Shown: positions 1 through 10,969 of the stretch, piece after piece
Numbering within the stretch: the stretch's first letter is position 1
Layout: every line of letters begins with the position of its first letter
Assembly: GCA_023653785.1 (NCBI GenBank)
Contig: JAMKCH010010265.1
Coordinates: forward strand, 1-64,000
Direction: 5' to 3'
Length of the DNA stretch: 64,000 bases
From: Ophioderma brevispina
Lineage: Eukaryota > Echinodermata > Ophiuroidea > Amphilepidida > Ophiodermatidae
Made by a program: the position numbers and the translations under genes
The notes under the pieces: generated by a model
What the model saw: the letters and a program-made list of their open reading frames with translations, nothing else
The model's database searches: none
What the model was told of the DNA's origin: nothing

Positions 1-43
1 GTTAGTTCCTAGTAGCTAATAGGAGCTGTGACTTGTGGTGACC

Positions 44-100
44 CACGTGAATTATCTGATGACACGTGAATTATCTGATGACACGTGCATTATCTGACAG
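44..100. repeat. Three 19-bp tandem units, each with a CACGTG E-box
   Basis: The hexamer CACGTG occurs at 44, 63 and 82, exactly 19 bp apart, each followed by a nearly identical 'aattatctga' tail. CACGTG is the palindromic core bound by Myc/USF/CLOCK-type bHLH proteins, so clustered binding is possible. No promoter or gene is seen next to it, so it may equally be a small chance minisatellite. Confidence 0.6.
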
Positions 101-178
101 AAGCCCAGTGCACCTCGTGAAATCATGCACGCTGAAAACAATGATAATCTAACGCGCGAAGTATATGTCCTTGGATAA

Positions 179-598
179 AATATCAGGCTACATAAACCAT
201 GTACGTTGTATAAGAAGAAGAGTGCTCAACTAATCATGCTGCAACCTATTGGCAACAGCACACGAGAAGGAGCGTAATACTCATTCTGCAGAGTCCGTTT
301 CGAATTTTGTGTTCCTCAATCAGTCTAGTGCAGCACAGAGCTAAAGGCAAGTGAACAATGACCCCTTTTAAGCCAGTGACCCACCTCATCACGCCGCACG
401 TGGGTTATGAATACCAGAATTGCTTACAAAATCAATGAGGCGAGCTATTCAAAATCCTAATAGTATTACGTCTTGCTACAATATCAAGGGTACATTAACC
501 ATGTACATTGTTAGAAAGCAGAAGAGTGCTCAATTAGGCATGCAGCAACCTATTGGCCAACAGCATGAACGGATCTAAATACTCAATCTGCAGACATA
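179..598. repeat. Direct duplication of about 120 bp, copies 300 bp apart
   Basis: Copy one (about 179-298) and copy two (about 479-598) share 'accatgtac', 'agaagagtgctcaa' and 'gcaacctattgg' in the same order, with scattered differences. The intervening DNA shows no coding signal. Nothing else is recognised in 101-692. Confidence 0.6.
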
Positions 599-692
599 TT
601 AAGCCAAATATGCGACGAACGGAACATATTTGGAAGTTTTGGATAAAAATTGTATATATTGGAACAAAGTAGCGCTGAAAGCAATTTAGCAA

Positions 693-1211
693 TTTTGTGA
701 AGAGCGCCCCCCAATTGTTCAAATTGATATTTTTGCAAGCTATGTTGTATTGGTCTAGAAAAATACACCTGCCGAACTGACAATGCTTAAAAATGCGTTT
801 TATCATAAATGATGATCGATTTTTGTAATGAGAATTGGGATCCTATGATTGGGTACTTAACGTCGCAAGCTGGAAATGCCGACGTTTAATGTCCTTCCAT
901 GAGGAAATAGTGCCCGGTCAAGAAAATGACCTCTAAGTTGACTTGCCTGAACCAATAAACCACCTAATGGATGAGCTTTAAGATACGTACATGCGCTATT
1001 TCCCGCCTATTTCATATTGAAGTCCGTTTTCCAGCATCCTTGAATTATTATCGGGATTCCTGATATTAATTATTCGAGTTAAAAAAATCCTTCATTTGCG
1101 ACACATAGCATTGTCGGGTTATTAACATTTCACAGGTATGTTTCTAGCCATTACCAATGCAACCTGTAAAATCTCATTTTTTTTAAAAAATTGGGGGGCC
1201 GCTTTTCAAAA
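693..1211. mobile_element. Non-autonomous TIR element, copy 1 of a 0.5-kb family
   Basis: The left end reads about ttttgtgaagagcgcccccc and the right end about ggggggccgcttttcaaaa, which are imperfect inverted repeats of about 18 bp. The interior aligns by eye along most of its length with 22248-22721 in the same orientation, sharing 'tgaattattatcg', 'gatattaattatt' and 'tttgcgacaca'. No open reading frame spans it. TIRs plus a second dispersed copy indicate a MITE-like DNA transposon. The superfamily is not assigned because no target-site duplication is clear. Confidence 0.75.
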
Positions 1212-1221
1212 CAATGTCTAA

Positions 1222-2165
1222 TATTGCTTTAAAACTACTTTTCCAAGCTTTTCGCTCTTACACCAGAGCCTTTCCTCAATGCATTGAAAAAGTTGTTGTT
1301 GTTGTTGGAATTGTAATGCGGCCTTCATGCAAAGGCTGTTGCCACAGACTCATCATCCGGTATTGTCTGACTAACCATGGTTTTGTGAAGTATGACCAAC
1401 CTCTATTTACGATAACGGCATCTAAATCCTCAAGTAAAGTGGTGTTGTCAAAATTATCTGGCTAAGAACAAAAGGTAAGGCCGTTTGGACAAACCTGACT
1501 TCATCGGTATAAAGTGGGTCTGTTTCCGATAATGTGTACAACATTTTCTATGGTGTCTGGTGAATCTACGTTTCGTTGTGAATTTTTCCCCAACGTATGT
1601 TGGGTTTATTATAACTATGTTCCTTACAGATCCCTTGTGCAAAGACCTGTCCTGTTCTTGTTTGTCGTGATTCTGCTCATCATTATGCAAAATCGCCAGA
1701 ATTTCACCATATTTGTAATCATCAAAACGGTTCCAAAGTAAATTCATAATACGGTCCCGATCACTATCGCAGTCATCCTGACAAACCTGTTGCGGTTCAT
1801 TTTTCCACCAATCGCCATTCTGAAAAAGACCTTAAATTGACTATTATTGAGAGCTTGGGCAACCAGTCAAAATTCCGTCGATTACATCGCGAGCGTTTCT
1901 GGATTGATATTCTTCAAACTAACCAACCTCAAGGGCTCAATATCCCCCCTAAAACCTAGTTCTATGTTCTGTTTGGTGTCATATCCGGCCCCATCTGCTT
2001 TCTTCTTATTTTTATTTAGTTTACCATATTTCCCCATATGTTCATCTTTGTCATTTTTAACACTATTGCTTTTATATTTTGTTCCTTGGTTAGCTTTTTT
2101 TATAGCATTTTTTTACTGCCTTGAGGAAGCTCTAGTGTACAGAGCGAAAGCTTGGCAAAGTATAT
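1222..2165. mobile_element. Element with inverted, hairpin-bearing ends
   Basis: Sequence at 1222-1290 is repeated in inverted orientation at about 2097-2165. Read outward, both ends carry 'ttgaggaa', a GCTCT/AGAGC stem-loop, then 'gcgaaa' and 'agcttgg'. The interior has a 97-codon minus-strand frame (1454-1747) that begins 'MNLLWNRFDDYKYGEIL'. That stretch vaguely resembles the N-terminal region of integrase-type transposases ('..Y.Y.EIL..L'), but the match is weak and from memory. The element is probably a decayed mobile element. Confidence 0.4.
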
Positions 2166-2439
2166 ATCCCACTTAAGCGAATTGAGAATTAGTGTCGTGC
2201 AACAAATTTATATCTACCAGTTTCGACTTTGTTACACTCAACAGAAATTAAATTTTAGTGCAAGAAAGTGGTATCTACACATAATTGGGCCTAATTAATC
2301 TAATAACTCTAAATAAATTGTACCTTATACTTTACGTTAAACTAAGCGTATTCATCTGCTTTTGTAAACAAATTAAGTACTGAGCAAAACATTGAGAGAA
2401 AGAGGTCATAACTACATTTTTTGTGCCAAAAGTAGCATA

Positions 2440-3290
2440 CATTTCGTCGGATGTATTACATAGTTACGGATGTTAAACAAAATACGAATTTTTATTTTCG
2501 AGAAAGTCGCATTTGAAAAATCGCGAACTCTAAAGAGTCGATAAACATCCCATATACGATTCAAACGACCAAATCCGATTAAGAAACAAAATGAACAATT
2601 GACAGTTTATTTTAGCTAATATTCATGAATTCTTACGTGATAAAATGGATGTAATACATTGGAAAAGTTACTCATCTTAGCCATTGCACCAAAATTTACC
2701 CAAATTGGCGATTACGTTCATGACATAGTGACGGATGTTGAATTTTCCCTATACTATTAAAAACGTTATTCAGGATCCGTCATTATGGAATACAACAATC
2801 GGCGTTTTCCGAACATCTGTCAAACCAACGTGCGTCATCGCGAATCTTTTCAATTTTGTTTACGACGGATATTTAGTAGTTTGCCGAGATTCATCGCTTT
2901 GAACTGTAAATATGATATAAATTTCTAGTAATAGTGATATTTATAAATTGATTACATATTTTCCTTGTGTCAGTTATACATTTAAGATCAGTATATCTTC
3001 TAACAAAAAGTATTTAAAAAGCCCGGTTGTGAAATCAAGTATACACTTATATGACAGAGGGTTAAACATCCGTCACTATGTAATACACAAAAGTCTCTGT
3101 TATGCAACATACGTCTAAAATTGTTAAATTTCTAACTAAGATTATTAATTAAGTACTTGCAAGCTTCGACACTTGGCATATTTTTTAAAACTTTGATATT
3201 TAGTACTATGTCCCTTAATCGTAAAAAATGATAAATTTCACCATCCGTCACTATGTAATACACTCCGACGCTTTGATAAAAAATGAAATC
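2440..3290. repeat. Dispersed repeat carrying reiterated CCGTCACTATGTAATACA motifs
   Basis: The motif 'catccgtcactatgtaatac' and its complement recur at about 2457, 2722, 2780, 3069 and 3243. The whole block reappears in inverted orientation at 37545-38165, for example 'acgtgataaaatg', 'caattgac' and 'aatccgatta' in complementary order. It is flanked by two diverged direct repeats (about 2192-2290 and 3391-3460, sharing 'gtcgtg.aacaaa' and 'gaaatt.aattt'). No coding signal is seen. It is probably a non-autonomous mobile element of unknown class. Confidence 0.6.
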
Positions 3291-3699
3291 CTCTTGACAA
3301 AAAATAGGCGATTTATTTGCACACGTTTCTTAAAAAAAACCATCGCTTACCAAAAATAAAACGGCGTATCTACATACCTAGTTTTTTCCCGTGTCGTGAA
3401 ACAAAGTTGCACTAAAAAGAAATTCAATTTTGAGTGCAACGTTATCGCACCTAATAGACTCCTTAGCAAGATTGACTCTGCAAGGGAATCAAGACTGTCA
3501 CTCTTTAAATTATAACATATTATAACGTAATGACCTACTTTTTGCATAATATTGAAAACTCAATTTCGCCAAAAATGTCAGTTACGACTTTGCTGCACTC
3601 ACATGACCATATAGAGTACCTGCAGGGAATCCGATCCGCAAGATTAACTTTCTAGCATGCTGAACCACTACACCACAGATACTAAACATAGCGGCAGAT

Positions 3700-4660
3700 A
3701 CGATATTCTTCTTCTTCTTGCGTATGAGGCAGCAGCTAAATATGTGGTAAGCGTTGGTGCCAACTCACTGTTGATTTGTTGGGGTTTGAGAAATCTGTGT
3801 CCACCGGTGGACGAAAGGTAGGGCACTCATTGAGGATGTGATCCGCAGTCTGTGATGGAGAACCATATTGGCAGGCTGGCGATGGCCGCAGCCCCCATCG
3901 GTGCATATTGCTATTGAAGCGACCGACTCCTGTGCGAATCCGGTTTAAGGTGACCCATTCCTTGCGTGGGAGATTGATGCCAGGTGTAATCTGTCTTAGT
4001 GTAATAATAGGTGTCGAAAAGTGGTCTTGGGGTCATCTAGCGGCAGTGATCCATGTCTGTAAGATGTTGAAAAGGGAACTTGAGAGTTTAGCAGCGTTCG
4101 CAAAGGTCGGCGAGAGCGCAGTCCTGTCTACCGGTTGGGCGATTCTTTGACAGTGTTATGCAGCCGGTGCTTGTTGTTCCCAGCAGGGCCTTATTCATAA
4201 GTTTATCCGGTGGTGTTCTCTCCGATAATGGCGTTGCATGCCGAAATCACTGGTAGGAATCAGATGGAGGACGAGCCAAGCCATGAGTTCTCAAGGTCTC
4301 GTTGAGTACTGTTCCAGCTTCTTTGTGTGAGATCTGTTGCACCAGCTGGTGCTTCATTTCAGCCCATGCTGTAGACCATAGCCAGGCAGTGGTGCGAGGG
4401 TCGTTGGGCTGGCACCCCCCATGAAGGAAAAATTCCAGCGAGTCGGGCACAGGAGGTTAGTCCTCGAGGATACCTTGGCGCATACGTACTCGATGTGCTG
4501 CGGTATGAACGCCGGTCAGGCCCTTCACTCTCCCCATAAGGTTAGTGTAGATTTTTGGCAGATGCGGCTCCCTTGAGTTTGATTTGAGCTGGCGATGAGC
4601 CTCTGTGGTGTGGAGGAGGTGGACTGGCAGTAGCTGTGTTCTTTAATTAGCATAGCATTA
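3700..4660 (-). pseudogene. 3' end of a Jockey-like non-LTR retroelement polyprotein (broken)
   Basis: The minus strand encodes, in a broken frame, the C-terminal region of a non-LTR retrotransposon polymerase: 'LNRIRTGVGRFNSNMHRWG', then 'CQYGSPSQTADHILNECPTF'. The Cys-His pattern C..G...T.DH.L..CP is the zinc-knuckle-like tail typical of Jockey/CR1-type open reading frames. Upstream (4247-4450) 'TAWLWSTAWAEMKHQL' corresponds to the spacer normally found before this tail. No reverse-transcriptase catalytic motif is present, so the copy is 5'-truncated, and stops and frame changes show it is dead. Family assignment to Jockey proper versus a related clade is uncertain. Confidence 0.7.
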
Positions 4661-4679
4661 CCTGGGGTTTACAGGCAAA

Positions 4680-5340
4680 ACCACCCGGATGGCACCGCTA
4701 AGGACTGGGCCCACGAAATCCTGGGTACAACTTCTTCTCTTCACAACCCCAAGCACCCAGACACTTTCAACTCTGTAAGGTGGAATACGTCTACAAACCC
4801 AGACCTTGCTATTGCAAACATGGACACCACCCCAATTCACCGTACTGTTCTCGACCTCAACTGTTCTCGTTCTCGAACCGTTCCGAATAGTCCAACACCG
4901 ACCATCACTGAATCTCTCCTGAGATCCTTGCAAGCTTCCAACAAAGCCAGGGAAAAAAGGTGGAACTGTTTCCGCAAGGCAGACTGGGACCAATTTCCAA
5001 GCACCATATAGATCCAAATGGCCCAACCTCCCGAACTCACCTCCTCCAATCCTGGACAATTCTTACCAGCAAACTGTCAAGAATACCATCCCACGTGGCT
5101 GCAGTCTGCAGTCATAAAAATATCCCATCTTGGGATGAGAATGTGACACTCTTTACAATTCTTTCCTCCTGATTCTGACCCTAGGAGAATCTTCATTCTC
5201 ATCCAAGGCTTCAGGACTGACAAACTGCTTGGACAGGAAACGCCGTGAGCGCTGGGAGGAGACGGTCCCAAGGAATCGACTTCCACCACTCCAGCAGGAA
5301 GCCTGGAATACTATAAACTGCCTCAACCGGCAGAATTTCC
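4680..5340 (+). pseudogene. Jockey-like retroelement fragment: end of endonuclease domain and linker
   Basis: The plus strand shows the C-terminal part of an APE-type endonuclease (EEP fold): 'HNPKHPDTFNSVRWNTSTN' followed by 'PDLAIANMDT', then 'RWNCFRKADWDQF' and later 'SSRK.AWNTIN'-like text. These match the order seen between endonuclease and reverse transcriptase in many invertebrate Jockey-type elements. Several stops and frame changes interrupt it. It lies tail to tail with the minus-strand copy at 5385-6341, which repeats the same region in inverted orientation. Confidence 0.65.
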
Positions 5341-5384
5341 AAACCATCGATATGTCCAGTGACTGCAAACTCAATTGCTTGCGG

Positions 5385-6341
5385 GCCGCCTCTCACGTGG
5401 CGTTTCCTGTCCAAGCATTTGTCAGATATTAAGCCTTGAATGAAGCTCTCCTCTTGTTCAATTCAGACCTTGTAAAGAGTGGCACATTCCTCATCCCACA
5501 TGGATTACTGCGCGGCAGCCACGTTGATTTATTCTTGACATTGCTTTGTAAGAATTGTCCAGGTTGTAGGAGGTTTATGTCGGGAGGTTGGGCCATTCTG
5601 AATCCCCATGTTCTGTGATTGGTCCCTGCCTTGCGGTAGTTCCACCTTTTCACTGGCTTTGGTGGTAAAAGGCTTAGCAAGGCGCTCCTGAGCGAGCTGT
5701 GATGGTCCTGTGTTGGGACTATGCGTAAAGCGGTCGAGAACAGTACGGTGAATGTGGATGGTGTCCATGTTTGCAAAAGCAGGTTCAGGGTTTGCAGACT
5801 TATCCACCTTCCCTAGTTGAAAGTGTCTTGTTGCCTTGGGGTCGTGAAGAAGTTGTACCCGTATGTTTAGGCCCAGTCCTCTAGGGTAAGCTTCCATCAG
5901 GTTTGGTTTTCCTGTTACCCCAGGTAAGGCTATGGCTATTAAAGTCTCCAGCGTAAATTCCGCAAGGTGACCATAAGTTGGTAGAGATCTGCAATGGAGC
6001 CCGAGTGTAGAGGGTGGCTTTGTAGACCTGGTGACATGAACACCTGCACTTTGGGGTCGTTGCCGCATTCCGGGTGGATTCCTGCAGGAGAGGTTGCGAT
6101 TTGTTTCCTTGGCTGAGGTACTAGCAGTGGAAACCCGTGGGGTAGCGCTCCTCGGTGTGTGGACTAAGGCGTAGCCGCATATGTTCAGAATGGAACTGCG
6201 TAGCTTGTCCTCCTTGTAGGAGAATTGCATGGACTTTATGTGTAAATGTGTGATGAGGGTTCGAGTATGTTTGTCCCCCCTTTTGCCTAGTGAACCTTCC
6301 ACTTTAGAGTTGAGCACTGGATGCCCATCTGACTTTGACAT
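5385..6341 (-). pseudogene. Jockey-like retroelement fragment: endonuclease region, longest open frame
   Basis: A 270-codon open frame (5529-6341) contains 'LLHDPKATRHFQLGKVDKS' and 'NPEPAFANMDT', the same endonuclease tail as the opposite-strand copy at 4790-4870. It runs on through 'HRTVLDRFTHSPNTGPSQL', the degenerate counterpart of the 'FPRSQHRPSL'-type box of the EEP endonuclease. Catalytic residues of the N-terminal endonuclease half are not recognisable. The reading changes frame repeatedly downstream. This is a non-functional fragment. With 4680-5340 it forms a large imperfect inverted repeat centred near 5340-5430. Confidence 0.6.
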
Positions 6342-6829
6342 CTGGTGATGCCTGCCCTAATAAGGGCCTGTGTGCCAGATGGCATCAGCTATTGTCCTCT
6401 GGCGGGGCATAATTAAAATACAGTGAATAAAAAGACCACATGAATTAAAAAGGACAGTGAATAAAAAACAATCAATGTTACGTACCTCGGTTGATTATCA
6501 TTCGCCCTGAAAAGATCAGTTACCGTTCACCACTAGTCGGTTGATATCTTAACCTGATATTTACGATACGATACACTTTTAGTATGTGTGTGTGCGCCTT
6601 TTTGTGCATGCCATGCGTGTGGGGTTGTGTCTGTTTACTAAGTACCGATTTGTACGTAAAAATAACGTTGTGTATGAAATATGTCATTTACCTTTTCACA
6701 TTCTGTGAAACTTTTGATTGGAATGGTATTTGATTTTCAAACACTTTATTATGCATGTTAAAGCATACAATCTATAATCATTGCTGTTAACTAAGGTTTA
6801 CGACTGGGTTACTGCAAACGCCAACTTAC
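6342..6829. other. No gene recognised
   Basis: This is AT-rich sequence with a short direct repeat ('cagtgaataaaaa' at about 6420 and 6460) and a short GT-rich run near 6585. Nothing codes. Confidence 0.5.
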
Positions 6830-7115
6830 CAGCTGTTGCATGCATCAGGATCCATTGCTGGGAGGGACTTCTCAAACCGAAACTGAGTCTTCGTAAACTC
6901 ACTGGTCATGCGGAAGTTTTCGTTTGGCCCGCACTGGAAACGGCCAACAAACATCGACGCTTGTAAAGTTTCACCAGCCAATATTCCATGCGGTAATACC
7001 TCTAAAAAGCCCTTTTCAGTGATTTTCATTTCTTCGTATGTTAACAAACTATAAGCTACGACGGCGCCCTCAAATTGGTTTCGAAGTGTTGATGTCCTTT
7101 TTTTTTTTTTGCGCG
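6830..7115 (-). CDS. Putative exon of an unrecognised protein
   Basis: On the minus strand an open frame reads, in part, 'NQFEGAVVAYSLLTYEEMK', then 'GFLEVLPHGILAGETLQ' and 'FRMTSEFTKTQFRFEK'. It ends at a textbook donor (CAGCTG|GTAAGT, last exon base 6830). The composition is that of a folded protein, unlike the low-complexity AT-rich frames around it. The upstream boundary is unclear because the frame runs back into an A13 tract at 7097-7109; an acceptor near 7130 is possible. No domain is recognised. Partner exons were not found, and downstream DNA is retroelement debris. It could instead be a mobile-element exon. Confidence 0.45.
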
Positions 7116-8097
7116 ATCTTAGAAGACCACGAATTTTTCACATCGCTACAAAACTTGACTACGTCCTCTCCATCATGTAAAGTTTGCATGTGGGTTCATA
7201 CATAGTTTTGTCCTTTGCGAAACCTGCTAATTCCTACGAACTTCTATCTCCTCTCAGACGGCGTATTTATGCTAATCCCACTACAGTTGGGCACATTGTG
7301 GTTGTTATAGGGTCGAATATTGGTTGCATTTCAAACTTTAAGAGTCAAACAGTGAGGCATTAAGTTACATTATTATACCCTTCGCACTTTCTCTCTGGAC
7401 CAAGTCATGTCGCCAGGTAGCTCGAAAATGAAGTCATTCGCCCGATTCTGTTTTTCAATGAGCCCGTCATTGTGATAGTTTATTCCACCGTTTACTGACC
7501 GAACAACTTTACCATCGAGACTCAAACATGGTAATTGAAGTAATTATACGTAATTAGTATGATTTGGTTGAATATTTAATTTGATTTTGAATGATCAGCT
7601 AAACCTCATCGTATTTTCCAGAAAAATGACATCCGGTATTTTATTCTTGAGCCAAAAATGACAATTTTAAAATGTACCCTTTTTAAATGAAGTCAGAACA
7701 TGCCCCCTTTCCATCTACCCCCTGTTTGTTTTACTTAACATGTGAATTATTTTGCAACTTGTATGTTGACATCAAACTGCAAGCTTTCTGTTGGCGCTAC
7801 CTTCATTGGGGTAAATACATTCATTCACATCCAAAATTGTTTACCCAAACTCTATAAAATATTCGAAAATTTTATCTTTTACACTACGTCTCTTCATATA
7901 CATTTGCACAGTGTTCAATATGATTCGCATGCGGTCAGTGCACACAATTGCGCGCGTGTTTGAAACAGGTGAAGCCTTGGCATGCATGATTAGACCTGGT
8001 TCACCTGGCCTGCTTTGTGTTAGTCAATAGAAAAGCAGTAACACAAGCACAGCCTAGTTAATTTACAATGCGATTTTAATTTTCACGAGACTATAGA
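7116..8097. other. No gene recognised
   Basis: Unique-looking AT-rich sequence. Short open frames (for example 7742-7963) have no recognisable content. Confidence 0.4.
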
Positions 8098-8320
8098 CGA
8101 ATCCGACCAGCCAAATGATGGTCAGAATTGATCCGCCATTACTGGGGGGCATCCAACCCAAAACCTTCCCAAATCTTTTGTACGTCTGTACCACGCTTGA
8201 TTAAGTATAATTCAAAAGCTACACTTAATCTGCACATTTGGGTGAATTAAAGCAGGATGCACCCCAGCTATGGCTGCCAGTGAGGTGTTGGAATGTGTCA
8301 AACCGGATTCGTGTATAGTA
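8098..8320. repeat. Dispersed repeat, copy A (partner at 29186-29462)
   Basis: It shares 'aaatcttttgtacgtctgta', 'ccacgcttgatta', 'ctgcacatttgggtgaatt' and 'tggctgccagtgaggtgttg' in the same order and orientation with 29186-29462. Copy A lacks the roughly 60-bp A/T-rich insert present in the other copy. No coding potential is seen. It is probably a SINE or MITE fragment of unknown class. Confidence 0.7.
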
Positions 8321-9257
8321 GATTCAACCATCGTGTCACCTCTAGTACTTTTGCGGGCATTGAATACATGTAGTCCGATAGCAGAGAAAAATCAATTCTA
8401 TTACTTAATGAAAGCATTCAAGTGAACGCACGCGCATCTATAGCTACATTAATTCAAAACATTATGGCCATGATGACTAATCGCATTTGCTTCAGTGGTA
8501 TTCAATGTAACAGGTGAGTTGAATGTTACTGCCTTTTGTGCGCCATACATGATTTGGATACAAAGGAACACAAAAGGCTTTGCACTCTCTGTGTAAAAAT
8601 GATGTCAACATGAAAGGCCAGATAATCTTGTTCGTTCATGAAACAAGTGAATCGGGCCACATATTTCCTTTTTCTGCCTCCTCTCCCAACTAATCGACGC
8701 TGTCCAAAACTTTTCCTCTGGTGACACGATGGGTTGAATTTACTATAGTTGCTACCCCATCCTTGTTTTAATAAACATATCAGCAAAATTAATGAATTGT
8801 TTTGAAGATGAAGGATGTGCTTATTTATGTACCGGTCCATAGTAATATATAATGTGTGGTAAGCAAGGTTTGGTACAGTTAAATAGTATAAACAATTAAA
8901 GATAATATTTTACAACGTTGTTAAACGTGTTATTAAAAACTTCTGAAATAGGGTCTGTAGGCTGTTAAAGTTAACAACAAAATAATCTAAATGTAATTAA
9001 AAGTTCAAATAACCTGAAGATGAATTTGTGGGTTTAAGAAGGAACTAGTTGTTCGTAATTTTGATTTTTAAAATGTTGTTCAAAATGTATGAATATTCAA
9101 AATACTGCTATGCTTGGAAGCACCACTGACCAGTCATGCATAATTGCAAACACGGAGAACCGATTTCTGCATAGCTAGGGACTGACTGGTACCACGTACT
9201 TTATTCCGTTGACGGAATAAAATACAGGATATAAAGTAGGCAACTTAATTATAATTA
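8321..9257. other. No gene recognised
   Basis: AT-rich sequence. A minus-strand 104-codon frame (8526-8840) shows no recognisable domain and no convincing splice sites. Confidence 0.4.
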
Positions 9258-10190
9258 CAGTGTGTCCGGACCAAAATAGCCTGTCTGCTGGGTAGTCCAG
9301 CAGTAGAACCACATATGTGACCTTGCGCAAAATATTCTTAAGGTTTCTAGGCAACATTGGCCTGCTGATTCCAAATTTTGATGATGCTTGAGAAATTTTA
9401 GATATAGAAGTGGGTAAACTAACAGGGGTAAAATTTGTAAACATTTCATACGGGATCAAAAGGTGTATGGACATGTTCCCTGGTTCTATGGATTAAAAAA
9501 TATATTTTTTGCTATATATATGACAATTTTAACACAATAGGTTTGAAATGGTTCAAGGTTATCCTGGGTAAAAAATGTAAAACGCACAGATTGCTCTCAA
9601 AATTGCTTCAAATTGTTCATACCGTTAGATACTAATTTAAATACATGTTTTATATTTTGTTTGACATTTGGGGAATAATTACGAGGGAAATATTATTTGT
9701 GCCCACATCTGATGGGGATCAGCACTATGGTCTCTGTTATATACCTTTGGGTTGATTAATACTAAGTAAGTGTATATTTCCTGTTGTAACATTCCCATAC
9801 AAACAATTTGAAACCAATTTGAAACAAATCGCATCATTATAAATGTTTATCTCCATGATGACCTTGAACAGTTCTTGGCCTGTCGTGCAAACACAAACAT
9901 AAAATGTTGTAGATATAGCAAACTTTACTTTTTTTAACCCTTTCAGTCGGATGAACAAGTTTATGCACCTTTAAATCCCGTGTGAAATATTTACAAATTT
10001 TGCCCCTGTTAATTTACCCCTTTCCTATTTTAGAATACTCAAGGATTATATTTTTTTTTTATTATTATCAAGATTAGAAATCAGCAGGCCAATATAGCTT
10101 GGAAACCATTGAAACATTTCGTGCAGATTTTTTTGCAAGGTCATATGAGCCTACCGCAGTACTAGGGCTGGCTTCTACAGGACACACCTG
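9258..10190. mobile_element. Foldback DNA element with TIRs of about 230 bp
   Basis: The outer ends read GTGTGTCC (about 9260) and GGACACAC (about 10187). The left arm 9258-9480 and the right arm 9955-10190 are diverged inverted repeats. Read from outside inward, both give 'gaccttgc', 'ttggcctgctgatt', 'taacagggg' and 'aaaatttgtaaa'. The interior (9480-9955) has no long open frame. Parts of the arms ('ctgctgattccaaat', 'taacaggggtaaaat') resemble the long TIRs of the recombinase element at 46630-49590, so it may be a non-autonomous relative. Confidence 0.75.
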
Positions 10191-10656
10191 TGTCTTGAAA
10201 CTACGTACACCGCGCCGTATACAAATTTTATAAAATTTAATTTGCAGTTATGATGGGTAAAGATACATGGTAGGCCTATAAGTACGCTGTAAAATGTGAA
10301 ATTTCCTAACTCATTTAAACGTTCAGTTTGCATGAGTGGAGCTAGGAATCGGAAATAGATATTATTAAATAAAAGATGCACAGAACAAAACGCCCAGAGG
10401 CCTTGGGGCAAATCTTCTAAATTCCATTGAAGAAATTTGCGAGGGTGCATCATAACAAGAGAGGGACTCTTGAAACATAAGCTGCAACTTTTTTTAAGTA
10501 TTGTTTTCATAAATTTCTGCATGTTGCGATACTGCAGGGAGTGTATTTGAATATATTTAAGAACATGTTAGTAAATACTTGAGTTTTACACATCTAGTCT
10601 AAATTCCATTGTCACGGCTGATTACATTCACGAACGATGGCTCATGCAAGAAAAGA

Positions 10657-10807
10657 GGTAGACGTTTCATATAGAAGTCCCATTGATGCAAATGAGGTAT
10701 TGCCATTCATTCCGTCAAGCTCTACTGCACAACGTCATGCAGCACATGACGGAATCAATTGTAATACCTCATTTGCATCAATGGGACTTCTATATGAAAC
10801 GTCTACC
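10657..10807. repeat. Near-perfect 151-bp palindrome, 61-bp arms
   Basis: The left arm 10657-10717 and right arm 10747-10807 are inverted complements with only three mismatches, separated by a 29-bp loop. The outer 44 bp of each arm are perfect. A second, more decayed copy lies at 25352-25462. The arms share 'tgcaaatgaggtatt'. A palindrome of this type with a second copy in the window indicates a short foldback mobile element. As RNA it would form a long, precursor-miRNA-like hairpin. An 87-codon frame passes through it by chance. Confidence 0.85.
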
Positions 10808-10969
10808 AGAAAAGAGCCAATACTGATGACACTCTTTCATTTAAACAATTTTTTCGAAAGCAAAGATCAATTTACTGTGTTATTTGCAAAGATGGGATGA
10901 CCGCCCTGTGCAAAGGGCATTATTTTATACGAAAAACAATTACATTGTATATAGTGTAGTATACGTTGT

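Noticed and set aside
1847..2176. Hydrophobic 109-codon frame as a membrane protein
   Set aside because: T-rich plus-strand composition produces the hydrophobicity; it overlaps an inverted element end.
2192..3460. LTR retrotransposon with short LTRs
   Set aside because: The direct repeats are short and diverged, with no primer-binding site, polypurine tract or gag/pol text between them.
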